47,404 nucleotides of DNA from Facklamia miroungae (GCF_012396555.1 NZ_JAAXPS010000012.1:1-47404); one strand, 5' to 3'. Counted from the stretch's first letter, positions 28,181 through 36,192 are shown. Numbers and translations: made by a program. Notes: a model not told the origin generated them from the letters alone.

Positions 28181-28552
28181 ATGTCAAATATATATAATAA
28201 AACATACAAAGTGACGGACGAGCATTCTGCTGCCAAGATCGGATCAGGTGATTTGAAGGTTCTCTCAACTCCGTCGCTGATTGCCTTTATGGAAAATGCA
28301 GCCTATGAACTCTGTCAAACAAAAATCAAAGATAAAAATGTGGAAACAACAGTGGGGATAGCGATACAGGTAAAGCATCTAAGAGCCAGTGCGATTGGTA
28401 ATCAAGTTAAAGTGAATATAACTAAACTTCAAAAAGAAGGAAGCATCTATACTGTAGAATTGGCAGCTTATGATAGGGATCAATTAATTGGAGAAGCGAT
28501 TCACCAACGAGCTATCGTGAATATCGATCGATTTATGGCCAAAGTCAAGTAA
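28181..28552 (+). CDS. hotdog-fold thioesterase (FlK-like)
   Basis: A 123-residue protein with a single hotdog domain, resembling the fluoroacetyl-CoA thioesterase-like family: TPSLIAFMENAAYELCQ forms the long central helix and TTVGIAIQVKHLRA the following strand. These enzymes hydrolyse small acyl-CoA thioesters. GAGGAAAA precedes the ATG. The natural substrate is unknown. It lies between bdhA and a transporter, each apparently expressed separately. Confidence 0.85.
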   Translation: MSNIYNKTYKVTDEHSAAKIGSGDLKVLSTPSLIAFMENAAYELCQTKIKDKNVETTVGIAIQVKHLRASAIGNQVKVNITKLQKEGSIYTVELAAYDRDQLIGEAIHQRAIVNIDRFMAKVK

Positions 28553-28654
28553 GACTCTCTAATGTAAACAAATCATGGAAGCTATTCAGTTTACAAACTA
28601 ACTGTGATAAGATAAGGCAAGTTAGTAGTTAAACTGGAAAATGGAGGATCTTAA

Positions 28655-29566
28655 ATGGCGACTTTTTTTGAAATGCTGAGCATTCAACTCGTGTTAATTA
28701 TTTATGTTCTTGCGGGTGTTCTGGCTTATAAAAAAGGGATGATTACGGACCAGAATCGTCCCGGTTTGATCAAACTAATCGTAGAAATATTAGTACCTGC
28801 TTTAATTTTTAAATCTTTTTTTAATATTACTTGGGATATTATCGCTCTTAGTTTTCAAACCTTAATCATTGCAACAGTAATTTATACTACCATCACTCTT
28901 GTGGGGGGCTATTTTTATCGTGATTTACCAGAAAAACAAGCTAAAATTCTTCATTATGCAACGCTTTGTAATAGCGCTGGATTTGCAGGCTTGCCAATTG
29001 TCACTTCATTATTTGGTGAGTTAGGTTCGATCTTAGCGGCCGTTTATTTAATCCCTCACCGAATTTTCACCTATACAATCGGTATTTCACTTTTGGTAAA
29101 ACAAGAGAAAGATCTAAAAACAACCCTATTATCCTTCATCAAAAATCCGATGATTTTAGCAGTTTTCTTTGGTTTGATCATGGGATTAAGTCAGATTCAA
29201 CTACCTACTTTTATCGTTAATAGTTTAAATGGCCTTAGCGGAACGGTAACTCCTCTTTCCATGGTAGCGATTGGTTCAATTATTGGTTCGGTGAAAATGG
29301 AAGCTCTTTTTGAAAAAGCTGTCCTTCGGTTTGTCTGGGTACGCATGCTATTTATTCCTTTAATCGTTCTGATGGTATTAAAAGTCATGCACGTCGATCA
29401 ACAAGTAGTAGGTATGTGTGTAGTAATGGCAACAATGCCGGCAGGTGCTACTACACCCATTCTAGCTGCCAAATATGACTTAGATGTTGCACTAGCTTCT
29501 AAGTTAACCTTTGTGTCAATTATATTGTCGCTCTTTTTAAGTCCTGCCTTTTTGGCATTTGTCTAA
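28655..29566 (+). CDS. AEC-family transporter
   Basis: A 303-residue membrane protein of about ten helices arranged as two five-helix halves, the layout of the auxin efflux carrier family. In lactic acid bacteria this family includes malate permease MleP, but the substrate here is open. Recognisable stretches are AGVLAYKKGMIT near the start, ILHYATLCNSAGFAGLPIV near residue 108, and VMATMPAGATTPILAAKYD near 257. GGAGG precedes the ATG by eight bases. The GNAT gene follows after 28 bp and may be cotranscribed. Confidence 0.9.
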   Translation: MATFFEMLSIQLVLIIYVLAGVLAYKKGMITDQNRPGLIKLIVEILVPALIFKSFFNITWDIIALSFQTLIIATVIYTTITLVGGYFYRDLPEKQAKILHYATLCNSAGFAGLPIVTSLFGELGSILAAVYLIPHRIFTYTIGISLLVKQEKDLKTTLLSFIKNPMILAVFFGLIMGLSQIQLPTFIVNSLNGLSGTVTPLSMVAIGSIIGSVKMEALFEKAVLRFVWVRMLFIPLIVLMVLKVMHVDQQVVGMCVVMATMPAGATTPILAAKYDLDVALASKLTFVSIILSLFLSPAFLAFV

Positions 29567-29594
29567 TAGGTAAAATGATCGGAGTTGCAATTTA

Positions 29595-30134
29595 ATGACT
29601 GAGATACGATTAAAAAAGATTTCTAATCAAGAACTTCATACTATCTGGCAAGTAGGCTTTACTCAAGATATGCCTGAATGGGCTCAATACAATGGGCCAT
29701 ACTTTGAAGCGTATCAAAGCTATCCCAATTTTCAAACCTTTTTGTCAAGTAAGGATGCTGCCTATTTACTAAATGAAGAAAAGGTAAGAGCGATTCTTTT
29801 AGACAATATACCCATTGGAATGGTAAGCAGATATTGGGAAGATGAGAAAACACTTTGGTTGGAAATTGGTGTAATCATATATGATGCTAAATATTGGAAT
29901 AAAGGCATCGCATACAATGCTTTAATTCAATGGATAAACCAAACCTTTTATGATTTTCCTGAACTTGAACATATTGGTCTGACTACTTGGTCAGGCAATC
30001 CAGGGATGATGCGACTGGCTGAGAAATTAGGCATGAAACAAGAAGCGTGTATCCGCAAAGTACGTTACTGGCAAGGTGTTTATTATGACAGTGTTAAATA
30101 CGGTGTTTTACGCCAGGAATGGTATAAGAATTAA
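29595..30134 (+). CDS. GNAT-family N-acetyltransferase
   Basis: A 179-residue protein of the RimJ/RimL-like group. The acetyl-CoA-binding region lies around residues 95-145, with IGVIIYDAKYWNKGIAYNAL (the Q/RxxGxG/A-type loop in a diverged form) and LTTWSGNPGMMRLAEKLGM, which is typical of the group. The C-terminal RKVRYWQGVYYDSVKYG matches the usual ending in RimJ/RimL proteins. It may acetylate a protein N-terminus or a small molecule; the target is unknown. GGAG lies before the ATG. Confidence 0.87.
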   Translation: MTEIRLKKISNQELHTIWQVGFTQDMPEWAQYNGPYFEAYQSYPNFQTFLSSKDAAYLLNEEKVRAILLDNIPIGMVSRYWEDEKTLWLEIGVIIYDAKYWNKGIAYNALIQWINQTFYDFPELEHIGLTTWSGNPGMMRLAEKLGMKQEACIRKVRYWQGVYYDSVKYGVLRQEWYKN

Positions 30135-30154
30135 AGAGAGCTATCCATATTTTA

Positions 30155-30197
30155 TGCCCCCAAAAAGTTGGACCAAAAATCTAACTTTTTAGGGGCA
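30155..30197. repeat. 18-bp imperfect inverted repeat resembling IS ends
   Basis: The arms TGCCCCCAAAAAGTTGGA (30155-30172) and TCTAACTTTTTAGGGGCA (30180-30197) match at 16 of 18 positions around a 7-nt loop. The sequence recalls the ends of IS3-family elements in Lactobacillales. It sits 20 bp after the GNAT gene and could also act as a terminator hairpin. Confidence 0.6.
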
Positions 30198-30301
30198 CTT
30201 TATCAGTCACCATGACAACATCAGTATCTGTCTAAATGTCTTTTTTCCACCTGGTTCTGTTTGCTATGGTTCTTCATAGTCATGATGTCCCTCTGCGTAA
30301 G

Positions 30302-30465
30302 TTAATAAAACGTAGCTTCCGCTAAAATAAAACCGACATCGTATGCTACAGTTACTATATCTTCATCCGCCGCCTTATAAGAGGTTCCAACTGTGATATA
30401 AATGGCTCCAAATTCTTAAGCGTGTTCTTTTAACTCTGCAATTTAAATTTTTTCGAAAGATTTCG
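30302..30465 (-). pseudogene. decayed coding remnant, family not recognised
   Basis: Read on the minus strand, one frame gives a protein-like block interrupted by two TAA codons: ...SFEKI, stop, IAELKEHA, stop, EFGAIYITVGTSYKAADED, then IVTVAYDVGFILAEATFY before a final stop. The amino-acid composition is that of a real globular protein, but no intact frame and no ribosome-binding site remain. I do not recognise the family. The rest of the gap from 30198 to 30610 shows nothing else. Confidence 0.35.
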
Positions 30466-30610
30466 TTGCTGTAAAATTGCTTGTGGATTACAAGAGGGAA
30501 CAAAAAATATTATTAATTATAACTGTTTGAAGTTGAACAAATGCGATAGTATAACGAACAGTTTTATAGAATTTCTCGTGATTATCGTTGTGTTTTAATT
30601 TTTTGCAATA

Positions 30611-30648
30611 AACAAAAGCACCGACTATTTGATTAATAGATGGTGCTT
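30611..30648 (-). terminator. terminator after the PHP gene
   Basis: On the minus strand AAGCACCATCTATT pairs with AATAGTCGGTGCTT and is followed by TTGTTT. Confidence 0.75.
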
Positions 30649-30659
30649 GAGTTAACTTT

Positions 30660-31286
30660 TTAAGCAAATGCTGTTTCGACTATTTGATGGCCCTTAACCA
30701 TAACTGGTTGACAGTGGCCTTTCTTTAATTCTATGGCAAGTTCATAAATATTTGACACTTTGTTGGGGAAATAAGTAGCATAGACTCCGACTTGGCCAAA
30801 ATGATGAGCATCACTACCTCCTACACATTGTAAATCATGCTCTTTAGCTACAGAAAATGCTGTTTTGTTTTCTTCTAAAGTTGAGTTTCCGTTCAATACT
30901 TCTACTGCATGAAGTCCTTTAACTTTGTAAATCTGATCGCCAAGACCCCGATTATTATTGCGATAAGGATGAGCAGCAGTGCAGGCTCCGCCTTTTTGAT
31001 TAACATAATTAACAAATTCTTGTGCACTTAAACCGGATTCTGGCAACTCATCAATGCCGTAAGCTAAAATATCACCTTCTGTTGTTAAATATTCCACACC
31101 AACAAAGATCGGAAAGTCAAGACGCTGACGGGCTTGATTGACCAGAGCAGTGAAACCAATAGAATCATGATCGGTTATGCAAACAGCATCTAATCCAATC
31201 AATTTGGCTCTTTCGACAATTTGTTCTATAGTCATAAAGCTGTCAGGGGAAAATGTTTTTTCGTGCATATGAAGATCAATTAGCAT
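30660..31286 (-). CDS. PHP-domain phosphoesterase (TrpH/YciV-like)
   Basis: A 208-residue metal-dependent phosphoesterase. All four PHP motifs are visible: LIDLHMHEKTFSPDS at the N-terminus (HxH), CITDHDSIG near residue 36, TAAHPYRNNNRG near 98, and VGGSDAHHFGQVGVY near 156. Together they bind a trinuclear metal site. Relatives hydrolyse 3'-phosphoadenosine 5'-phosphate or short oligonucleotides from the 5' end. GAAAGGA precedes the ATG. It stands alone on the minus strand with a terminator after it. Confidence 0.9.
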   Translation of the reverse strand: MLIDLHMHEKTFSPDSFMTIEQIVERAKLIGLDAVCITDHDSIGFTALVNQARQRLDFPIFVGVEYLTTEGDILAYGIDELPESGLSAQEFVNYVNQKGGACTAAHPYRNNNRGLGDQIYKVKGLHAVEVLNGNSTLEENKTAFSVAKEHDLQCVGGSDAHHFGQVGVYATYFPNKVSNIYELAIELKKGHCQPVMVKGHQIVETAFA

Positions 31287-31595
31287 TTTTTTAGTCCTTT
31301 CAGAAATTGATTTTGCTTATTTAAAATAACCATCCCATCTATTTTATCCAAGATATAGGGCGGGTTCAAAAATGATAACCGTTAAGGCTGAATACTTATA
31401 GCTGTCTTCATATCAATTCTAGCAAGAGCTAAAGAGAATCATCTTATTATTTATTAAAAAAAATCATACGGTTCATGAATTCAAATTATAAGAAAAAATA
31501 TGTCTTAGATTAAAAAATAATTAGAATAGATTTAACATATAGAAAAACGGTTACAAATTTGATAATATACAGTTAAAATAATTTGGAGGCACTTT
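31287..31595. other. AT-rich gap without a gene
   Basis: No open frame or RNA gene is apparent. Promoters for the PHP gene (minus) and for the ancestral small membrane gene (plus) presumably lie here. An intact ribosome-binding site GGAGG (31584-31588) stands at its right end, before the decayed gene. Confidence 0.5.
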
Positions 31596-31956
31596 ATGAA
31601 GTTACTGTAAAATTACAAAAGTTCGTATCTTTTCAATAAATTCTCTAATCGTTTTACTTACTTATTAAAGTGTCGACCAGTATATGCAACAAATAGTTGA
31701 ATATAGACGAAATAATTTTAAAAAAATAGTACATTTATTGTGAAATCTTATGGGTATGACGGCAAACAAGAGTTTAAGTTTTTATTAAGCTTTCGTGATC
31801 AACAACCTTCTAAAACATTGCAGTTGATCAGGTAAATAAATTGATTTGGTTAATTACTTTTATGAAGATTCGGAAATGAAGCATATATTAAAACACAAAA
31901 CAATAACTGTCTTAGGTATGTTAAATCCTTATTTATTTTTTGAATATACTGATTAA
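31596..31956 (+). pseudogene. decayed tandem copy of the small two-helix membrane protein gene
   Basis: The region starts with GGAGG and ATG, but codon 5 is TAA and several more stops and at least one frameshift follow. Translated piecewise it tracks the intact gene at 32024 along its whole length: MKLL-stop-NYK against MKVLANFK, LLKCRPVYA against LMVRPIYD, KSYGYDGKQEFKFLLSF against GVYGYEGKEEFEPMLTYL, and DSEMKHILKHKTITVLG against DPELGIVLKKGGIIVVG. It ends in EYTD-TAA where the intact copy has EYCLTRT. This is direct evidence of a duplicated locus in which the first copy has died. Confidence 0.82.
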
Positions 31957-32023
31957 ACCTGGCTTTTTAAATTAGAATAATTGTTAGTAATTTACATTTA
32001 AATTAATAATTAGAGGTGTAAAT

Positions 32024-32401
32024 ATGAAAGTTCTGGCAAACTTTAAAATTCGATGTGTTTTTTTCTTGGCGTTATTTACCTTATTTGCATACCTAATGGT
32101 AAGACCAATCTATGATAGTTATGTTTTTTATAAAGAGCGTGATAAAAGTACGATAATTGTTTTGGCAGGCGTATATGGTTATGAGGGTAAAGAGGAATTC
32201 GAGCCAATGTTAACATACCTTGAAGAGTTACCGGCGGAATATTTGAATTCAGCTGAGCGCGGAATAGTGGATCGCGCCCGTTATTTTAGTACAGATCCCG
32301 AACTAGGAATCGTTTTAAAAAAGGGTGGAATAATTGTTGTCGGCTTATTTATCTTTTATTTAATAATCGAATACTGCTTGACTAGAACATATACGATTTA
32401 G
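32024..32401 (+). CDS. small protein with two membrane segments, unknown function
   Basis: A 125-residue protein: membrane segment 1 at about residues 10-28 (VFFLALFTLFAYLMV), a hydrophilic extracytoplasmic middle region with GVYGYEGKEEF and an acidic stretch, and membrane segment 2 at about 102-118 (GGIIVVGLFIFYLIIEY). GAGGTG lies upstream of the ATG. I recognise no family. A decayed copy lies directly upstream. Such tandem small membrane proteins occur among immunity proteins and exported effectors, but nothing here proves either role. Confidence 0.7.
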   Translation: MKVLANFKIRCVFFLALFTLFAYLMVRPIYDSYVFYKERDKSTIIVLAGVYGYEGKEEFEPMLTYLEELPAEYLNSAERGIVDRARYFSTDPELGIVLKKGGIIVVGLFIFYLIIEYCLTRTYTI

Positions 32402-32449
32402 CAGGGACAGAATTTATTAAAAATCGAATAACATAATCAAATATTTTCG

Positions 32450-32476
32450 CTACCTACTATATAGTGGGTAGTTTTA
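32450..32476 (+). terminator. terminator after the small membrane protein gene
   Basis: The palindrome CTACCTACTATATAGTGGGTAG (one G-T pair) is followed by TTTTATAT. Confidence 0.75.
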
Positions 32477-32622
32477 TATAATTCCTTAACTTTCACAATG
32501 AGAACTTTCTAAGCTACTTTTCATATAGATTTAACTAAGTTTTGCGTAATTAATAGTATACTATGAATCATGAACGGTTATTTCAATCAAATGGTTGAGT
32601 GATCCTTTTTTAAGGTTTTTTT

Positions 32623-32636
32623 AGAAAACGCTTGCA
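32623..32636. promoter_or_regulatory. weak cre-like site
   Basis: AGAAAACGCTTGCA matches the CcpA consensus TGWNANCGNTNWCA at 12 of 14 positions, 52 bp before the HAD gene. TATACT at 32557-32562 could be the -10 upstream of it, with no good -35. Speculative. Confidence 0.25.
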
Positions 32637-32688
32637 GATTTAAATTTAGAACATCTATGTTAGTAAGTCGAATTAAAAGGAGATAGAG

Positions 32689-33159
32689 ATGATTAAATAC
32701 CAAATCCCTGGAAATGAAACAATTGAAATTTCGAATTTGGTTATTGATTTCAATGGAACTATTGCAGAAGATGGGAAATTGATTGAGGGAGTAGCAGAAC
32801 TTTTGATAAATTTGTCTGGAAAAATCAAAATTTATATTGCAACGGCTGATACCTATGGGACGGTTAAAACTCAATGTGAAAGTCTACCCGTTGAACTAGC
32901 GACTTTCCCTTCGAATAAAGCAGCACTTTCTAAAAAAGCCTTAGTAGAACTTCTTGGATCTGAAAATTGCGCTTGCATTGGCAATGGGTATAATGACGGA
33001 GAAATGATGAGTCTAGCTGCCTTAGCCATTGCAGTTGTAGGAACAGAGGGGTTAGCTACAGCATGTATCCGTAAAGCAGATATTGTTGCTCCTTCTATTC
33101 ACTCTGCTCTGGGTATGTTGTTGAAACCTGATCATATAAAAGCAACATTACGTCATTAA
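32689..33159 (+). CDS. small HAD-family hydrolase, soluble P-type-ATPase-like
   Basis: A 156-residue cytosolic HAD-fold protein without a cap domain. Motif I is VIDFNGTIAEDG near residue 18, with the nucleophile Asp and an Asn two residues on, as in P-type-ATPase-like soluble HADs. Motif II lies in YIATADTYG, and motif IV is IGNGYNDGEMM near 97. The missing second Asp of motif I suggests a phosphotransfer or slow phosphatase activity rather than a fast phosphatase. AAAGGAG precedes the ATG. azlC follows after 20 bp, so they are likely cotranscribed; the link in function is unclear. Confidence 0.85.
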   Translation: MIKYQIPGNETIEISNLVIDFNGTIAEDGKLIEGVAELLINLSGKIKIYIATADTYGTVKTQCESLPVELATFPSNKAALSKKALVELLGSENCACIGNGYNDGEMMSLAALAIAVVGTEGLATACIRKADIVAPSIHSALGMLLKPDHIKATLRH

Positions 33160-33179
33160 AAGGTTAAAGGAGATTTTAT

Positions 33180-33878
33180 ATGAACAAAAAGTATTGGGCT
33201 TATGCCTTTGAGAAGACATTACCCATAGGACTAGTTTATCTTATGTTAGCCTTAGGTTTTGGTATAATGATGCAGGCAAAAGGTTTTAGTTGGATATGGG
33301 CACTCTGCTTAAGTCTTTTTGTCTATTCAGGATCGATTCAATTTCTAGCTCCTGTAATTTTATCTTCAGGAACTGGGTTTTTTGATACGTTTATTTTAAC
33401 CTTTATGGTCAATTTTCGTCTTCTATTTTATGGTATTAGTCAGCTAGAAAGATACAAACACATAAAGGGCTGGCGCAAAATATATCTAATTCATGGGTTA
33501 ACCGATGAAACATTTGCGCTCGTTTCCACAGATCAACTGCCTGAGGGAATAGATCGTGAAAAATATTCATTATATGTAACGTTACTTAATCATATGTACT
33601 GGATTTCCGGAAGTATTTTAGGTAATTTAGCCGGAGATTTATTGCCATTCTCGACAGAAGGAATTGATTTTGCATTAACCGCACTGTTTTTCGTAGTTGT
33701 GTTGAATCAATGGGAGGCGACTAATAATCACAAACCTGCTTTGTTAGGAGTGATGTCTGGTTTCTTCTTTTTTATTATTTTTGGCCCGGATAACTTTATG
33801 TTACCTTCAATGCTTGTAGTCATTGCTTTTCTCTTAATTGAAAATCGGCTTAAAGGAGGACATCCTGATTATGTCTAA
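33180..33878 (+). CDS. azlC: branched-chain amino acid exporter large subunit AzlC
   Basis: A 232-residue membrane protein with about six helices. The start YWAYAFEKTLPIGLVYLMLA and the motif FVYSGSIQFLA near residue 45 are typical of AzlC/YgaZ, with NFRLLFYGISQLE and TDETFAL further on. With AzlD it exports branched-chain amino acids or analogues. AAGGAG lies seven bases before the ATG. Its end overlaps azlD by 8 bp. Confidence 0.94.
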   Translation: MNKKYWAYAFEKTLPIGLVYLMLALGFGIMMQAKGFSWIWALCLSLFVYSGSIQFLAPVILSSGTGFFDTFILTFMVNFRLLFYGISQLERYKHIKGWRKIYLIHGLTDETFALVSTDQLPEGIDREKYSLYVTLLNHMYWISGSILGNLAGDLLPFSTEGIDFALTALFFVVVLNQWEATNNHKPALLGVMSGFFFFIIFGPDNFMLPSMLVVIAFLLIENRLKGGHPDYV

Positions 33879-34191
33879 ATTACACGCAGTTCTTTTAATT
33901 TTGATCATGGCCATTGTGACGATCAGTATTCGAGGGCTTCCCTTTATTATTTTCAAAAAACATACGCCGATTTGGGTAATTTACTTAGGCCAAGTTTTTC
34001 CTTATGCGATTATGACAATCTTATTAATTTATACATTTAAGGATATTGCTTATACTTACCAGCGAAGTATTGCGACAGTTCTTTCTTGTATACTTGTATT
34101 TATCCTACACAAATGGCGTCACTCTACTATATTGTCTATTTTAGGGGGAACTATTTTGTATATGGTATTAGTCCAAACGCTCTGTCATTAA
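33871..34191 (+). CDS. azlD: branched-chain amino acid exporter small subunit AzlD
   Basis: A 106-residue protein with four membrane segments; small partner of AzlC. The true start is ATG 33871, preceded by AAAGGAGGA; a possible earlier ATG at 33838 has no ribosome-binding site and lies inside azlC. Recognisable features are IRGLPFIIFKKH near residue 19 and YLGQVFPYAIMTIL near 38. Translationally coupled to azlC by an 8-bp overlap. Confidence 0.93.
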   Translation: MSKLHAVLLILIMAIVTISIRGLPFIIFKKHTPIWVIYLGQVFPYAIMTILLIYTFKDIAYTYQRSIATVLSCILVFILHKWRHSTILSILGGTILYMVLVQTLCH

Positions 34192-34230
34192 AACATGTTG
34201 TTAAATACGAATATACTTAAATTCAAGTTA

Positions 34231-34262
34231 AAAGCCAAGGGTACGGTCCTTGGCTTTTCGTT
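34231..34262 (+). terminator. terminator after azlD
   Basis: The stem AAAAGCCAAGG / CCTTGGCTTTT with a 7-10-nt loop is followed by CGTTTG. Confidence 0.8.
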
Positions 34263-34602
34263 TGACTTATTTTTTATTTGAAGGATCATAAATCGAAACC
34301 TACTCTTAGGTAGATATAAGCAAACCTTTATTCCGATCAAGCGTTTTAGGAGATAGGTTATTCTCTGGTATTCTACCGTTCAATTTCACCAACAACAGAA
34401 TTTTTAATAGACGCTAACTAATCTAAATTTATCCGCTGTTTTAAATTTTTGAATGGAATGAGATTTTAAATTACCGAAAAATTAAATTAAATCTATTTAA
34501 ATTTTCTATAGATAGTACTTACTTATCTAGTAATCTCATTTAATATTTAAAATATTATTGAGTATACTTAATCTATAAATAAACACAAAGGAGATCGATT
34601 AT
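34263..34602. other. AT-rich gap upstream of the YedF-like gene
   Basis: No gene is seen. I checked it by eye for a tRNA-Sec gene: a GTTCAATTT stretch near 34379 recalls a T-loop, but no acceptor stem or TCA anticodon arm fits. The promoter of the YedF-like operon should lie near its right end, where TATACT-like runs are abundant and not decisive. Confidence 0.4.
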
Positions 34603-34944
34603 ATGTCAAAAACTTACGATGTTGTTTTGAGATTTACAGGTATGGGAGAAGGCGAAAAACCTTTAACTGAAAATTTGATGAAAGGGTTTTTAAATACTTT
34701 AGCCAATAAACAAAATGCCCCTAAACATATTTTATTATATGGAGAAGCTGTTAAATTAGCTTGCAAGGGTTCCGATTCGATTGAGGATTTAAAAGTTATG
34801 GAAGATAGAGGCACAAAAGTACTTTCTTGTGGTATCTGTACGGAATATTATGAAGTGGAAAAACACATCATGGTGGGACAAGTGACTACTATGCGTGAAG
34901 TGGTTGATATTTTAACTGAAAGTGAATTAATAATCGAACCTTAA
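34603..34944 (+). CDS. yedF: DsrE-fold protein resembling selenium-metabolism protein YedF
   Basis: A 113-residue cytosolic DsrE/YchN-fold protein. It resembles the C-terminal half of the YedF family tied to selenium use: residues 68-100 read KVMEDRGTKVLSCGICTEYY then VGQVTTMREVVDIL, matching the family pattern of a C-G-x-C pair before a tyrosine pair and a V-G-x-V-T segment. Cys76 and Cys79 are the likely sulfur or selenium carriers. The TusA-like N-terminal domain present in longer YedF proteins is absent. AAGGAG precedes the ATG. The MetE-like gene with an internal TGA follows after about 25 bp, so they probably form one operon. Confidence 0.8.
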   Translation: MSKTYDVVLRFTGMGEGEKPLTENLMKGFLNTLANKQNAPKHILLYGEAVKLACKGSDSIEDLKVMEDRGTKVLSCGICTEYYEVEKHIMVGQVTTMREVVDILTESELIIEP

Positions 34945-34969
34945 AAACAAAAGAATGAGAGGGAATATA

Positions 34970-36157
34970 TTGGAAACGATTTTTAAGCCGTTTACGACGA
35001 CTTTAATTGGATCGATGCCCCGTTCGCCTCAATTACTTGCAGCCAAAAAAAGCTGCCAAACATCTAATGAATGTGATCATTATGAACAATTGATTGATGA
35101 AGAAACGCAAGCAATTATGGATCTTTTTGATTGGGTAGGCATAGATGTTGTAGTGAGTGGAGAGATTTCCAGAGATAATTTTATGTCTTATGTGGCAGAA
35201 AAAGTTGAGGGTATAGAGCTTTTTTCAACAGATGAAATAAATGAATTAATCGGTCATAATGAGGATTATATTCAGTCACTTGAGGAGATGGATGCATCCG
35301 ATAACTCAATGAACAGTCCGGTTTGTATTGGAAAACTTAATCTAGATGCAGATCTGTGTAGCCAGGAGCATGAATTAATTAAAAGGACGACGAAGAAGCC
35401 ATATAAAATCACTCTTCCTAGTCCCTATTTATTGACGCGGTCTATGTGGGTGGAAGGAATTAGCGATAAAGTCTATGATACACGACGTCAATTGGGAAAA
35501 GATGTCGTCCAATTATTGAAAAACACCATCCACCGCTTATATGATGATGGAGCACGCGTCATCCAAATTGATGAACCGATTTTGTCAGAGATCGTTTTTC
35601 AACGTTCGCAAGCCGATACATCCTTTTATTGAGGGACTTTATCGGCAAAGGTCAAGGTTGATCAAGAATTAATGTTTGCTCAATCGCTTATCCAACTTGT
35701 CCTAGATGAGATTAATAGTTTGGAAGGTTGTCTATCTGCAATTCATGTTTGTCGTGGAAATTGGACAAAGGATGAGAGTGTCTTACTTGAGGGAGCTTAC
35801 GATAAGTTAGGAAGTTTCTTTAATAAATTAAATGTTGATATGTTAGCTCTGGAATTTTCAACTCCGCGAGCTGGAGAAGTGTCTAAATTATTTTACAATA
35901 ATTTCTTGGATGAAAAAATTATATTGGGTTTAGGTGTTGTGAATCCTCGTTCGGATGAAGTGGAATCTGTCGAAGACATAATCACTTTAGCTGAAGAAGC
36001 CTTGGCATTCTTACCGCCCGAAAGATTATGGTTAAATCCTGATTGTGGATTTGCAACGTTTGCCAATCGTCCACTAAATTCAAGAGAAATTATTGCGAAA
36101 AAATTAGAGAATATGGTTAAAGCTGCTCAAATCTTGCGAGACAGACACTGTAAATAA
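34970..36157 (+). CDS. MetE-like zinc methyltransferase with in-frame TGA (candidate selenoprotein)
   Basis: Read through TGA 35630-35632 this gives 395 residues, a normal length for short COG0620 proteins related to the C-terminal domain of cobalamin-independent methionine synthase. N-terminal TTLIGSMPRS and DVVVSGEISRDNFMSY mark the family. All zinc ligands are present after the TGA: IHVCRGNW (His, Cys), LEFSTPRAGE (Glu) and NPDCGFATF (Cys). The text around the TGA is ADTSFY-TGA-GTLSAKVK; from memory, relatives have a Cys-Gly there. The start is TTG 34970 with AGAGGG upstream; ATG 34955 is in frame but has no such site. Sec is residue 221 from TTG. Such proteins move methyl groups to thiols. 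An ordinary nonsense mutation is the alternative. Confidence 0.8.
35630..35663 (+). promoter_or_regulatory. candidate bacterial SECIS element in the MetE-like gene
   Basis: GGTCA (35650-35654) pairs with TGATC (35659-35663) around the loop AGGT; the loop starts 22 nt after TGA and begins with A-G-G-T, like the SelB-recognised loop of E. coli fdhF. A competing hairpin GACTTT / AAAGGTC lies closer to the TGA. Drawn by hand. Confidence 0.45.
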
Positions 36158-36160
36158 ATT

Positions 36161-36192
36161 AAAAAGCAACTAGTTTTGTCTAGTTGCTTTTT
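36161..36192 (+). terminator. terminator after the MetE-like gene
   Basis: The stem AAAAAGCAACTAG / CTAGTTGCTTTTT is perfect, with a 6-nt loop. Confidence 0.92.

Noticed and set aside
32689-33159. Asn in place of the second Asp of HAD motif I as a sign of inactivity
   Set aside because: Soluble P-type-ATPase-like HAD proteins commonly read D-x-N-G-T, so it is a family trait.
34263-34602. tRNA-Sec (selC) in the gap before the YedF-like gene
   Set aside because: A T-loop-like GTTCAAT is present, but there is no 8-bp acceptor stem, no TCA anticodon arm and no long variable arm.
4352-36157. TGA read as tryptophan (genetic code 4)
   Set aside because: Trp is encoded by TGG throughout, and several intact genes end in TGA (flippase at 16227, SpoU methyltransferase at 19399, fruA at 39212). 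The organism uses the standard bacterial code.
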